From NCBI RefSeq assembly GCF_000226255.1, contig NZ_AGFG01000004.1, forward strand, positions 1 to 64,000: a DNA stretch of 64,000 nt, written 5' to 3'. This document shows, piece by piece, positions 19,814-28,408 of the stretch. The DNA is from Desulfovibrio sp. A2. GTDB taxonomy: Bacteria; Desulfobacterota; Desulfovibrionia; Desulfovibrionales; Desulfovibrionaceae. Below the pieces are notes generated by a model. It made no database searches. It saw only the letters and a program-made list of their open reading frames with translations, and was not told the origin of the DNA. Within the stretch, counting starts at the first letter, position 1, and every line of letters begins with the position of its first letter. A program made the position numbers and the translations under genes.

Positions 19814-19844
19814 CGAGGCGAAACCGCGTTGCGGTTTCGCCTCG
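19814..19844. terminator. bidirectional terminator after pyrR
   Basis: CGAGGCGAAACCGC and GCGGTTTCGCCTCG form a perfect 14-bp stem with a 3-nt loop, followed by TTT. It lies between the convergent pyrR and flippase genes. Confidence 0.8.
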
Positions 19845-19904
19845 TTTGCATGGCGGGTCGGAAAAATGCGTGGGCGGGGGGATGCCAGGGCAGGCCGAGG
19901 GTGG

Positions 19905-21641
19905 CTAGTCGCCGCCCGCTTGTTTCGTGTCGTCCCGCTGCCCGGCATCGCCGGGCTTCTTGCGGCGCAGGGCGTTTTCGCGGATGCGTTGGGCCGCCCT
20001 GTAGATGCGGCGGAAGCGCTCGCGCCGGGCCGCCGTGAAATCGCCCAGCCGTCCGTGCAGCGGAAAGGCCATCCGTCGCACCAGGAACACGGCCAGCACC
20101 ATTGCGATGCCGCCAAAGGCGCGCAGCAGGCGCGCGGCGTCGTTGTCCGTCGCGAAGGTCCACCACAGGTCGTGCGCGTAGGGCACGCGCGCATGCACGA
20201 ACAGCCCCAGCAACAGGGAACAGCCCACCACCAGCAGCACGGCCACCAGCCAGCGCATGGTAAACCGTTCGCGCAACAGCGAGGTGCGGCGGAAGAAGCG
20301 CCGCCGGGTCACGCACAGCGACGCAAGCACCAGCGCCAGCAAAATGGCTTCCTGCCAGTCCAGCCCCTTCAGCACGCAACTGGCGATGCCCAGCACCACC
20401 AGCGCCGTTACTAGCCGCCAGGCCGAGGCCAAGCGGCGTTGCAGCCCCCGTGAAAGCAGCAGCAGGCCAACGCCCGCCACGCCGCCCATGAAGTGGGCGG
20501 ACTCCATGGCCCACAGCGGCACGCTGGCCGCAAGCACGGCGCGGCTGTCCGCAGCCAGGGGAATGGCGCTGGAGAACAGCAGGATCAGCCCGGCCGCGAA
20601 GGCCAGGTACGCCATCAGGGTATGCGACAGGGCGTCGGTCCAGCGGCCCGCCTCGTCCAGAATCCGTTCCGCCTCGTGGCGGCGCAGGTGCAGTTCGTGC
20701 CCGCCCAGCAGCACCGCCGCGAACAGCAGCGGCAGCAGGTAGTAGATGAAGCGGAAGCAGATCAGCGCGGCGATGACCGTCTGCGGCGAATGGGTGTGCG
20801 ACAGGCTGAGGATGACCAGCTCGAACACGCCCGCGCCGCCCGGCACGTGGCTGAGCACCACGGCCACCACGGCCATCAGGTACACGGAAAGGAACTGGAT
20901 GAAGTCGAGCCCGAGGTCGGCGGGCATGAGCACGTACAGGCAGCCCGCCGCCACCACCAAGTCCAGCCCGGCCACCAGCGTCTGCATGACGGCCAGTCGG
21001 AACGGCGGCAGCGCGAATTCCTTGCCCATCACGCGGATGGGGTGCTTCGCCACCAGGGTCAGGATGTGGTAGCCGATGGTCAGTGCCAGCAGCACCACGC
21101 CCAGCAGGCGCACGTCGCGCAGGGGAATGTCCAGCGACGGCGGCACCGGCAGCGGCTGGATGATGAATACCGCCCCGGCCACGCCCAGCGCGCCCACCCA
21201 GAAGGTGATGGCCAGCATGACCACCAGGCGCACCACGTCGACCACCGAGAAGCCCCACGCCGAATAGAACCGGTAGCGCACCGAACTGCCGCCCAGCAGC
21301 GCCCCGAAGTTGTAGCTGGTCACGCAGCCCACGAACGAGACGAGGGCGGTGCGGGCCATGGACAGCGGCTTGTTGATGGCGCGCAGGGCCAGCGCGTCGT
21401 ACCCCACCAGCACCAGATAGTTGAACACCATCAGCACCAGGGACGCCACAAGGCTGCTCACGGGCATCTGGCGCATGCTCTCGCGGATTTCGTCGATGTG
21501 GTACTTGCTGACTTCGTTGTACAGCAGCCACACGGCCCCGCAGAAGATGGCGAAGACTGCCACCGAGCCCAGGGAGCGCAGGTGCTTCTTCCAGGGGGCG
21601 GGGCGTTTGGCGATGACGGGTTCGACGTCTGTGTGCTTCAT
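19905..21641 (-). CDS. MprF-like flippase domain protein (LPG_synthase_TM)
   Basis: A 578-residue multi-span membrane protein resembling the N-terminal flippase half of MprF (lysylphosphatidylglycerol synthase, UPF0104). Typical pieces are FNYLVLVGYDALALRAINKP, GSSVRYRFYSAWG and the signature HVPGGAGVFELVIL. The C-terminal catalytic (DUF2156) domain that transfers lysine or alanine to phosphatidylglycerol is missing; the tail is basic instead. It may move lipids synthesised elsewhere. No aminoacyl-lipid synthase is adjacent. Confidence 0.82.
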   Translation of the reverse strand: MKHTDVEPVIAKRPAPWKKHLRSLGSVAVFAIFCGAVWLLYNEVSKYHIDEIRESMRQMPVSSLVASLVLMVFNYLVLVGYDALALRAINKPLSMARTALVSFVGCVTSYNFGALLGGSSVRYRFYSAWGFSVVDVVRLVVMLAITFWVGALGVAGAVFIIQPLPVPPSLDIPLRDVRLLGVVLLALTIGYHILTLVAKHPIRVMGKEFALPPFRLAVMQTLVAGLDLVVAAGCLYVLMPADLGLDFIQFLSVYLMAVVAVVLSHVPGGAGVFELVILSLSHTHSPQTVIAALICFRFIYYLLPLLFAAVLLGGHELHLRRHEAERILDEAGRWTDALSHTLMAYLAFAAGLILLFSSAIPLAADSRAVLAASVPLWAMESAHFMGGVAGVGLLLLSRGLQRRLASAWRLVTALVVLGIASCVLKGLDWQEAILLALVLASLCVTRRRFFRRTSLLRERFTMRWLVAVLLVVGCSLLLGLFVHARVPYAHDLWWTFATDNDAARLLRAFGGIAMVLAVFLVRRMAFPLHGRLGDFTAARRERFRRIYRAAQRIRENALRRKKPGDAGQRDDTKQAGGD

Positions 21642-22439
21642 GCGAAGATGTGTCGCCGGGATGAAAGTGTTGTCGTGCGCCGCGTTGCCACACCTGTTGT
21701 CGCGGCGGAACGCAGCCTACACTGGAGGTCCGGTTACGGCAAGGCGCGGGAACATGAATTCTCCCGCGCGGCACGCCGTAGTCACGGGGTGCGTTGAAAT
21801 GCGGCACGGCGGCGCGTGTTGGCGCGCGCCGCCGCCATGCGTCGCCAGCGGCTGGGCGGCGTGCGGGACGCTGCGCCCGCGCTGCCGCATGCCCGTGATC
21901 GCGGGGGGGGCGCGCAGTTCCCACCGCGCAACGTGGCGCGCACGGGGCGTGATGGATCCACCGCCGTTACCCGCCCCATGTGGGCTGGCGATTCCGGATC
22001 CGTCGCATGTCTCGCGTGTTTCACGCAGGGGTGGAACAACGGCGGGCATGCGCATGTCCAAACGCTGCATGAATATTTTCTCCTGTCGCATGGCTATGTT
22101 GAGGCAATGCGGCTGTTTCGCAACATTCCTGTCGCTTGAACACGTTTCATCCGTGCAGTAGAAAAGCCTTCCGCCGCGCCACCGTTGGCGGCGGAAGACG
22201 CCCGTGCAGTGCCGGGCGTCCGTTTTGCGCGTCCTCCGGCCTGCCGTGAACGGGCGGGCCGCCGCATCGGCAAGGGGTTGCCCGGCGCGGCGGGGGTGCA
22301 TCATCTGTCATGCCCGCATCGTTCCCGCGCAGACGGGGCACGGCGCAGGGCGGGGGCCTTTCAAAGGCGCATCGACCTTGCGGTCCGGGCGGAAGCGCGC
22401 TGCGCGCCGACCGGGAGTCGCATGGTCCGAAGGAAGGGT
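21642..22439. other. long intergenic region with hairpins near its right end
   Basis: About 800 bases between divergent genes. I find no reading frame with a credible ribosome site and recognisable product. At 22168-22198 CTTCCGCCG pairs with CGGCGGAAG, and at 22198-22222 ACGCCCG pairs with CGGGCGT followed by CCGTTTTG. Both look like terminators, in opposite directions, with no obvious gene for either. A small RNA upstream of 22168 is possible but unsupported. Confidence 0.4.
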
Positions 22440-23729
22440 ATGGACGCAGATCGTCTCGGGCAGGACATGTACCGCTGGATGGCGGACCTTTTTCCCATCT
22501 GTAGAAGCCTTACCGGCGACGGGGTGCGCGAGACGCTGCGCTACCTCGGCGGCCTGATGCCGGGGCTGCGCCTGCACGAGGTGCCCACCGGCACCCGTTG
22601 CTTCGACTGGACCGTGCCCGACGAATGGAACGTGCGCGACGCCTACGTGGCCGACATGCAGGGCAACCGGCTGATCGACTTCAAGGCCAGCAACCTGCAC
22701 CTGGTGGGCTATTCCGAACCGGTGGACGCCGTGGTGACGCGAGAGGAACTGGAGGCCCGGCTCTACTCGCTGCCCGACCAGCCCGACGCCATTCCCTACG
22801 TCACCTCGTACTACAAGCGCACCTGGGGCTTCTGCATCGCCCAGGACAAGCGCGACACGCTGGGCCCCGGCCCGTTCCGGGTGAAGGTGGATTCCACCCT
22901 GGCCCCCGGCCACATGACCTGCGCGGACCTGTTCCTGCCCGGCCGCTCGGAGAAGACGGTGGTGCTTTCCACCTACGTCTGCCACCCCTCCATGGCCAAC
23001 AACGAGCTTTCCGGCCCGGTGCTGCAAACCGCCATGGCCCGCCACCTGATGCAGCGCGACCGCGAACTGTCATACCTGCTGGTGTTCGTGCCGGAAACCA
23101 TCGGCACCATCTGGTATCTCAGCCAGCATCTGGCCGAGATGCAACGCAACGTGGTGGCCGGGTACGTGCTGAGTTGCGTGGGCGACGACCGGGCCTGGTC
23201 GTACCTGCCCTCGCGCCAGGGCAACACCCTGACGGACCGCGTTTCGCGCCACGTGCTGGGCGCATACCACCCGGACTACAAGCGCTACACCTTTCTCGAC
23301 CGGGCCAGCGACGAGCGCCAGTACAACAGCCCCGGTGTGGACCTGCCGGTGATTCCCTTTGCCCGCAGCCTGTACCGCCACTATCCCGAGTACCACACCT
23401 CGCTGGATGACCTATCCGTGGTTTCTCCGGCGGGGCTGGCCAATTCGTTCACCACGCTGGCGCGGTGCCTGGAGATCATCGAGAACAACCGCACCTGGCG
23501 CGCCACCTGCCTGTGCGAACCGCAGCTTGGCAAGCGCGGCCTGTACCCCACCACGTCGGTGAAGAACGGCTACTGCAACAAGGTGAACATCATCATCGAC
23601 TTTCTGGCCTACGCCGACGGCACGCTGGATCTGGTGGAGATTGCCGACCGCATCGGCGTGCCCGCAGACGAGTGCATTCCCGTGGTGCGCGAACTGGCGG
23701 CGGCGGGCGTGCTGGCCCCGGTGGAGTAA
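22440..23729 (+). CDS. M28-like aminopeptidase (DUF4910 family)
   Basis: A 429-residue protein matching the DUF4910/DUF2172 aminopeptidase family, often found in surface-polysaccharide clusters. Candidate zinc ligands are the His of STYVCHPSMANNELSGP, the Glu of VFVPETIGTIWY, the Asp of SCVGDD and the His of YHTSLDDL. A C-terminal winged-helix-like domain (IIDFLAYADGTLDLVEIADR) completes the family layout. Start choice is uncertain: ATG 22440 (AGGA 5 nt upstream) or in-frame ATG 22422 (GGGAG 4 nt upstream). The substrate is unknown. Confidence 0.8.
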   Translation: MDADRLGQDMYRWMADLFPICRSLTGDGVRETLRYLGGLMPGLRLHEVPTGTRCFDWTVPDEWNVRDAYVADMQGNRLIDFKASNLHLVGYSEPVDAVVTREELEARLYSLPDQPDAIPYVTSYYKRTWGFCIAQDKRDTLGPGPFRVKVDSTLAPGHMTCADLFLPGRSEKTVVLSTYVCHPSMANNELSGPVLQTAMARHLMQRDRELSYLLVFVPETIGTIWYLSQHLAEMQRNVVAGYVLSCVGDDRAWSYLPSRQGNTLTDRVSRHVLGAYHPDYKRYTFLDRASDERQYNSPGVDLPVIPFARSLYRHYPEYHTSLDDLSVVSPAGLANSFTTLARCLEIIENNRTWRATCLCEPQLGKRGLYPTTSVKNGYCNKVNIIIDFLAYADGTLDLVEIADRIGVPADECIPVVRELAAAGVLAPVE

Positions 23730-23882
23730 AAGGGGCGTCGGCGCGGCCCGAATCGGGAGCGGGCCCGGGACGATGCATGGCGGTTGCCGGTTGCCCCGCG
23801 CCGGAGTCGTCCGTTCCCGTCCCGTTTCCGTCTGGACTTGGTCAGCCCTGGCGGCCCTGCTTGTAATGACAGCCATGAACGA

Positions 23883-23910
23883 GGCCCCCGGCACGACGCC
23901 AGGGGCCTTT
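23883..23910 (+). terminator. terminator after the aminopeptidase gene
   Basis: GGCCCCCGGC and GCCAGGGGCC pair around ACGAC and are followed by TTTT, between convergent genes. Confidence 0.7.
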
Positions 23911-23934
23911 TGCATGCTGCGTGGATGTGGCGCG

Positions 23935-24471
23935 CTAGTTCAGCGCCGCCACCCCGGCCCTGGCCACGGCCATGTCGTTTTCCACCGAACTGCCGCTGAC
24001 GCCCACGGCCCCGATGATGGTGCCGTCCTTGGCCCGCAGCAGTTCGCCCCCGCCGAAGATGACCAGATTGCCGTTGGTCACCTCTATGCCGTACAGCGGC
24101 TGGCCCGGCTGGGCCGCGTCCCCCAGTTCCTTGGTGGACATGTTGAAGAAGCGCGCCGTGCGGGCCTTGCCGATGGAAATGTCGATGCTGCCCAGAAACG
24201 CCCCCTCCATGCGCGCGAACGCCTTCAGGTTGCCCCCGGCGTCCACCACGGCGATGTTCATGAGCGTGCCCTGTTCCAGAGCCTTGGCTTGCGCGGCGGC
24301 GATGACCTTCTGCGCCTGGGCCAACGTGATGTCACCGGGCAGCACCAGCCTTGCGGCGTCCGCCGGGGCCGCCTGCGTGGGCGGGGCCACGGCCATGCAG
24401 CAGGCGACGGCCAGCAGGACCGCCAACACCAGACCGCCGATGCTCCGGATGTTCCGAGTTCCGTGTGCCAT
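23935..24471 (-). CDS. exported GlcG/HbpS family protein
   Basis: A 178-residue protein with a clear signal peptide (GGLVLAVLLAVACCMAVAP, cleavage likely after TQAA) and a GlcG/HbpS (DUF336) domain: AVVDAGGNLKAFARMEGAFL, SIDISIGKARTARFF and VSGSSVENDMAVARAGV. Family members bind heme or small ligands; the role here is not known. AAGGAGG precedes the ATG at 24471; an upstream in-frame ATG (24492) lacks such a site. Confidence 0.85.
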   Translation of the reverse strand: MAHGTRNIRSIGGLVLAVLLAVACCMAVAPPTQAAPADAARLVLPGDITLAQAQKVIAAAQAKALEQGTLMNIAVVDAGGNLKAFARMEGAFLGSIDISIGKARTARFFNMSTKELGDAAQPGQPLYGIEVTNGNLVIFGGGELLRAKDGTIIGAVGVSGSSVENDMAVARAGVAALN

Positions 24472-24600
24472 TGCAGCCTCCTTGTCGGTCACGGCAAGCG
24501 TGAGTGCTTGCTGTTATAGGCTTTGGTGCCGCATAACACGTTTTTCGTGATTGTACACGCGCGCTGCGGGGGACGGCGGTGCACGGGCGGCGCGGCGGCC

Positions 24601-25404
24601 TCAGCCGTGTTGCATACCGGCGCGCGCCCCCTTCAGGGCGGTCAGCGCCGGGTGCAGCACGAAGGCCAACCCGCCCAGCGCCAGCACGGCCAACCCCGCC
24701 TCGTACACGCCGCCGCCAGCGGGCCGCAGCGCCATCAGCGCCGCACCCAGCACGCAAGTCAGCAAGGCGCAGGTTTCAGCCTTGTCCTGGTACAGCCCAA
24801 GGCACCTCGGGCAGTCCTCTCCCTCGGGCGCGGGATAGGCGAACCACACCCCGTTCCACGCCATGGCCGCCAGCACGGCCACCACCGCGCCCCAGGCCAT
24901 GTGCAGGGGCAGCAGCAGCGGCTCCATGGGCAGGGGCAGCAGCACGGGGATGGCCGCCGTGGCCGCCGCCGGGGGGTGGTCCGCATCGGCCAGTTGCATG
25001 AACAGGGCGGCCAGCGCCACGGCCAGCCCCAGCGCCGCCGCCTGCGCCCCCCCATGCGGCAGCACTCCGTGCAGCGCCCCCCCATGCGGCAGCACTCCGT
25101 GCAGCGCCCTGCCTGCGGCCATGGCCAGCAGCCCGGCCACGCTGGACACCAGATGCCCGGCAATGACCGGGCGCGGCCGGGCCACCCGCAGGTACACGCA
25201 GGCCGCGTTGATGAAACAGGTGGCCGCCAGCGGCGGGTAGAGCACCGCCACGCCGCTGGCCGTGGACAGCAGGGCGATGGCCGCCAGCGCCACCCCGCCG
25301 CCCAGCGATCCCCACATCAGGCGGGCCAGCGAAATGACCCCCGGCCGATAGACATCGCGCTCGAATTCGCGCCTGCACGGCGAGTTCAACCGTATCTGCA
25401 CCAT
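24601..25404 (-). CDS. HPP family integral membrane protein
   Basis: A 267-residue multi-span protein of the HPP family, named for the motif seen here as ADADHPPAAATAA. Hydrophobic segments include SLGGGVALAAIALLSTASGV and LGLAVALAALFMQLA. Cyanobacterial and chloroplast homologues transport nitrite. Between two helices the loop contains a 10-residue tandem duplication (GALHGVLPHG twice), encoded by a 30-bp direct repeat. It is last in the sigma/Mo-enzyme/Fe-S gene run, with a 164-nt gap containing a minisatellite. GGAG precedes the ATG. Confidence 0.82.
   Translation of the reverse strand: MVQIRLNSPCRREFERDVYRPGVISLARLMWGSLGGGVALAAIALLSTASGVAVLYPPLAATCFINAACVYLRVARPRPVIAGHLVSSVAGLLAMAAGRALHGVLPHGGALHGVLPHGGAQAAALGLAVALAALFMQLADADHPPAAATAAIPVLLPLPMEPLLLPLHMAWGAVVAVLAAMAWNGVWFAYPAPEGEDCPRCLGLYQDKAETCALLTCVLGAALMALRPAGGGVYEAGLAVLALGGLAFVLHPALTALKGARAGMQHG
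25051..25110. repeat. 30-bp tandem duplication inside the HPP gene
   Basis: Two copies of a 30-bp unit beginning CCCATGCGGCAGCACTCCGT lie head to tail and differ only in the last base. The duplication keeps the frame and adds 10 residues to a loop. Confidence 0.9.
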
Positions 25405-25456
25405 GGCGGGCTCCGTGGCGCGGGAACCGGCAGCCCGCGTGGCTTCGCGCGGGCCT

Positions 25457-25544
25457 TGCGTGGCCTTTGCCAGCGGCTGCGCGGCCTTTGCCTGGCAGTT
25501 GCGTGGCCTTTGCCTGGCAGCTGCGCGGCCTTTGCCTGGTCAGC
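25457..25544. repeat. minisatellite, four units of 21-23 bp
   Basis: Four near-identical units of the type TGCGCGGCCTTTGCCTGGCA lie in tandem between the Fe-S subunit gene and the HPP gene. The copy number could vary and alter spacing between the cistrons. Confidence 0.85.
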
Positions 25545-25568
25545 GCGGGCATGCCGGTTCCCGGTGGT

Positions 25569-26126
25569 TCAGTCTGCGCGCTTCACGTACAGGATGGACT
25601 GGGTGCTGCGCTTCTTCAGCAGCTTCTTGCCCGCCGCCTCGGCCTGCATCTGCAGTATCTCGCGCTCGCCGAAGCGCAGCGCGTCCGCCAGGCAGACCTC
25701 GACGCAGACGGGCTCCTGACCGTGCACCACGCGGTCGTGGCAGAGTTCGCACTTGTGGGCAAAGCGCCCTTCCGCGTTGAACTGGATGACGCCGTAGGGA
25801 CATTTTTCGATGCACGCGCCCGACCCGGTGCACTTTTCGCGGTCGATGCGCACGATGCCGGTCTGCGCGTCCTTGGTAATGGCCCCGGCGGCGCACGCCT
25901 TGATGCACGGGGGCTTCTTGCACTGCTGGCACATTACCACCCAGTAGTCTTCAGCGAGCCGGGGGAAGGTGCCAGTCAGCTCGCTTTCCACGCGCAGGTA
26001 GTGGCTCATGCCTTCCGGCATGGCGGTTTCGTGGTTCACCAGCCCGTGGTGGTTGCGGCAGGCCACGATGCACGTCTTGCAGCCGATGCAGCGGTCGAGG
26101 TCGACCATGATGCTCAGTTGTTTCAT
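25569..26126 (-). CDS. four-cluster ferredoxin subunit of a molybdopterin oxidoreductase
   Basis: A 185-residue electron-transfer subunit of the DmsB/NrfC/PsrB type. Cluster motifs: CIGCKTCIVAC (13-23), CQQCKKPPCIKAC (66-78), C99TGSGAC105IEKCP and CELCH (126-130) with CVEVC (141-145). In the third motif the middle cysteine is Ser102 (C-x2-S-x2-C). In NarH the comparable place is Trp and the site holds a [3Fe-4S] cluster, so a non-standard cluster is expected here. No signal peptide: it works in the cytoplasm or follows its partner. AAGGAG precedes the ATG, 11 nt after the catalytic subunit gene. Confidence 0.9.
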   Translation of the reverse strand: MKQLSIMVDLDRCIGCKTCIVACRNHHGLVNHETAMPEGMSHYLRVESELTGTFPRLAEDYWVVMCQQCKKPPCIKACAAGAITKDAQTGIVRIDREKCTGSGACIEKCPYGVIQFNAEGRFAHKCELCHDRVVHGQEPVCVEVCLADALRFGEREILQMQAEAAGKKLLKKRSTQSILYVKRAD

Positions 26127-26137
26127 GGCTTGCTCCT

Positions 26138-28273
26138 TTACTTGGTGATCTTCACCCGGGTGGAAACGTGGGCCTCGCCGCCGCGCAGGTCCTGCTCGTC
26201 CAGGTGCGAGCCCGCATCGGCGATGAGTTCGTTGTCGCCCGCCCACGCGCCGCGCGACGCCACCTTGCCCATGGTCTGGCCGAAGCCGTGGATGATCCCG
26301 GCGCAGCCCGGCTTGATGCGCTCGGTAAGCGAGGCGGGCAGGCGCACCGAACCGGTGGACGAGGCCACGGTGACCATGTCGCCGTCGGCTATGCCCAGCC
26401 GGGCGGCGTCCACGGGGTTGAGCAGCACGGGGTTGGCGTCGATGCCGGAAACCGGGTCGCGCAACTGGGCGTTGTTCTGCGACCAGGCCCCGGTGTTGTT
26501 GAGGAAGATAGTGCGGAAGTTGACGAGGATGAACGGGTACTTGTCCGCATCGCGCCGGAATTCCAGGGGCAGTTCCGGGCTGGGCCACTGCTGGCCGATG
26601 TCGCCGTACATCTTCCATTCCAGCTCTATCTTGCCGCTGGGGGTGTTGAAGCGCCCGGCGTCCTCGTACTTGCGAAAGCCCACCGTGCCCGGCGACCATA
26701 TGGCCCCGCCGTCCAGCATCTTGCGCATGGACATGCCGATGCCGGAAAGCTCGATGTCGTAGTATTCCACGTCGTCCTTGAAGGCGAAGAACTCGGGGAA
26801 CATGCGCTTGCCGAGGTCGATCATCACCCGGTTGGCGTGGCGCGATTCGCCAACGGGCTTCACCACGGGCTGGCACACCGCCGCCGTGTGGCCGAAGTTG
26901 TACCACCAGGGCATGTACAGCAGTTCCCACCGTTCGAAGTTGGTCTGGTCGGGCAGCACAAGGTCTGCCCACTTCATGGTTTCCGAGGGCATGATCTCGG
27001 TGAGCACGAACAGTTCGAGGGCATAGTTGCCGCTGCGGTCCTTCAGGGTCATGGCCTCGCGCCATTCGCCGGACCCCATTTCCGACAGGGCGGGGTTGCA
27101 CTCCGAGGCGAAGAAAACCTTCAGGGTGCCTTCGCGCACCGCCTGCGCGGCGTACCATGTGGGTTGCAGGAAGAAGGTGTAGTGGTCGAAGCGGGCGCGG
27201 TTGGGGCCGGTGCGGTGGTAGCCCAGTTCCTTCAGGTTGGGCGGGGGTGGCACCGGGGCCACCGGGGCCATGGGCGCGATTTCGGGCATGGGCTGCCCGC
27301 CGGGGTTGTCGAGGTTGCCGGTGATGACCAGGAAGATGGACCACGCGTGGCCCCAGTCCATGGCGTTGCCGTACATGATGGACTTGAAGGCATCCACGCT
27401 CACGCTGGGGGCGGCGGCGCACATTTCCGCCAGCTTCACGATGTCGCGCGCGGGCACGTCGCATATCTTGCTCATGGCCGCCGGGGTCTTGTTCTTGATG
27501 AAGGCCATCAGCCCGGCCATGTCGCCTTCGCGCACCCACTTGTCGCAGAAGGCCTTGTCGTGCAGCCCCTTGGTCAGCAGGTGGTTGCACATGCCCAGGA
27601 ACAGGGCCGCGTCGCCGCCCGGCCGGATGGGTATCCACCAGTCCGCCTTGGCGGCCTCCGTCCGGAAGATGGGGTCGATGACCACCAGTTTGGCGCCGCG
27701 CTCCTTGGCGTCCAGGATGTCGCGCGGCACGCAGGCGTCGTCCAGGCAGCCGAAGGGGTGGCGGCCGGACAGGATCATCACGCCGCCCTTGGGCACCGTG
27801 TAGTACATGGGCGCTATGTGGTGGTTGGGAAAGCAGCCGAAGGTGTGCAGGTGGGCCATGATCTTGGCCGAGTCGCAATGCGGCAGCCCGGTGGTGATGA
27901 AGCCGCCCATGGCGTTGACGAAGCGCCACTTGGGGTCGGTGGTGGAATGCGGGAACATGGAATAGGTGAACTTGTGCCCCTCGCCGCGCTTTCGCAGTTC
28001 GCGCAGCTTGGTTTCCATGATGTTCATGGCCTCGTCCCAGCCGATGCGCACGAACTTGCCCTCGCCGCGTTCTCCCACGCGCTTCAGGGGGTGCTTCAGG
28101 CGTTCCTGCGAGTAAAGCGTGGTGATGCCCGCCATGCCCTTGACGCACATCTTGCCGCGCGCGCGCGGATTGCCCTTCACCTCTCTGACCACGCCGTCTT
28201 CCACGCGGGCAAGAATGGCGCATTCCGCCTTGCACTGGTAGCAAACCGTGGGAATCCATTTGCTTTCGCTCAT
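26138..28273 (-). CDS. molybdopterin-dependent oxidoreductase, catalytic subunit
   Basis: A 711-residue DMSO-reductase-family enzyme. The N-terminal [4Fe-4S] site is C11-x2-C14-x3-C18 and C43 (VCYQCKAECAI, KMCVKG). Cys133 in GLPHCDSAKIM is a candidate Mo/W ligand. The cofactor-binding domains follow (VVIDPIFRTEAAKADWWIPI; MWGHAWSIF-like GHAWSIFLVITGNLDNPGG; C-terminal DAARLGIADGDMVTVASSTG). There is no twin-arginine signal, so it appears cytoplasmic. The substrate cannot be told from sequence: thiosulfate/polysulfide reductase-like, formate dehydrogenase-like or another oxyanion enzyme are all possible. It is preceded by the sigma/NrtA-like gene and followed by its ferredoxin subunit. Confidence 0.88.
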   Translation of the reverse strand: MSESKWIPTVCYQCKAECAILARVEDGVVREVKGNPRARGKMCVKGMAGITTLYSQERLKHPLKRVGERGEGKFVRIGWDEAMNIMETKLRELRKRGEGHKFTYSMFPHSTTDPKWRFVNAMGGFITTGLPHCDSAKIMAHLHTFGCFPNHHIAPMYYTVPKGGVMILSGRHPFGCLDDACVPRDILDAKERGAKLVVIDPIFRTEAAKADWWIPIRPGGDAALFLGMCNHLLTKGLHDKAFCDKWVREGDMAGLMAFIKNKTPAAMSKICDVPARDIVKLAEMCAAAPSVSVDAFKSIMYGNAMDWGHAWSIFLVITGNLDNPGGQPMPEIAPMAPVAPVPPPPNLKELGYHRTGPNRARFDHYTFFLQPTWYAAQAVREGTLKVFFASECNPALSEMGSGEWREAMTLKDRSGNYALELFVLTEIMPSETMKWADLVLPDQTNFERWELLYMPWWYNFGHTAAVCQPVVKPVGESRHANRVMIDLGKRMFPEFFAFKDDVEYYDIELSGIGMSMRKMLDGGAIWSPGTVGFRKYEDAGRFNTPSGKIELEWKMYGDIGQQWPSPELPLEFRRDADKYPFILVNFRTIFLNNTGAWSQNNAQLRDPVSGIDANPVLLNPVDAARLGIADGDMVTVASSTGSVRLPASLTERIKPGCAGIIHGFGQTMGKVASRGAWAGDNELIADAGSHLDEQDLRGGEAHVSTRVKITK

Positions 28274-28408
28274 GTTGCCTGCCTCCGTTCTGGGTGTGAA
28301 TGGCCAGCCGGGCCATTGCGCATGCCGGGGTCTTCACCAGAGCAGAGCGGGCGGGAGCGAAAAAGGTTCCCGAAACAGGCGGGAAAAAAATGCAACGCGT
28401 GTTTTTTT

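Noticed and set aside
19204..21924. A 906-codon open frame overlapping pyrR and the flippase gene
   Set aside because: It is an antisense or shifted-frame shadow; both overlapped genes have clear protein families.
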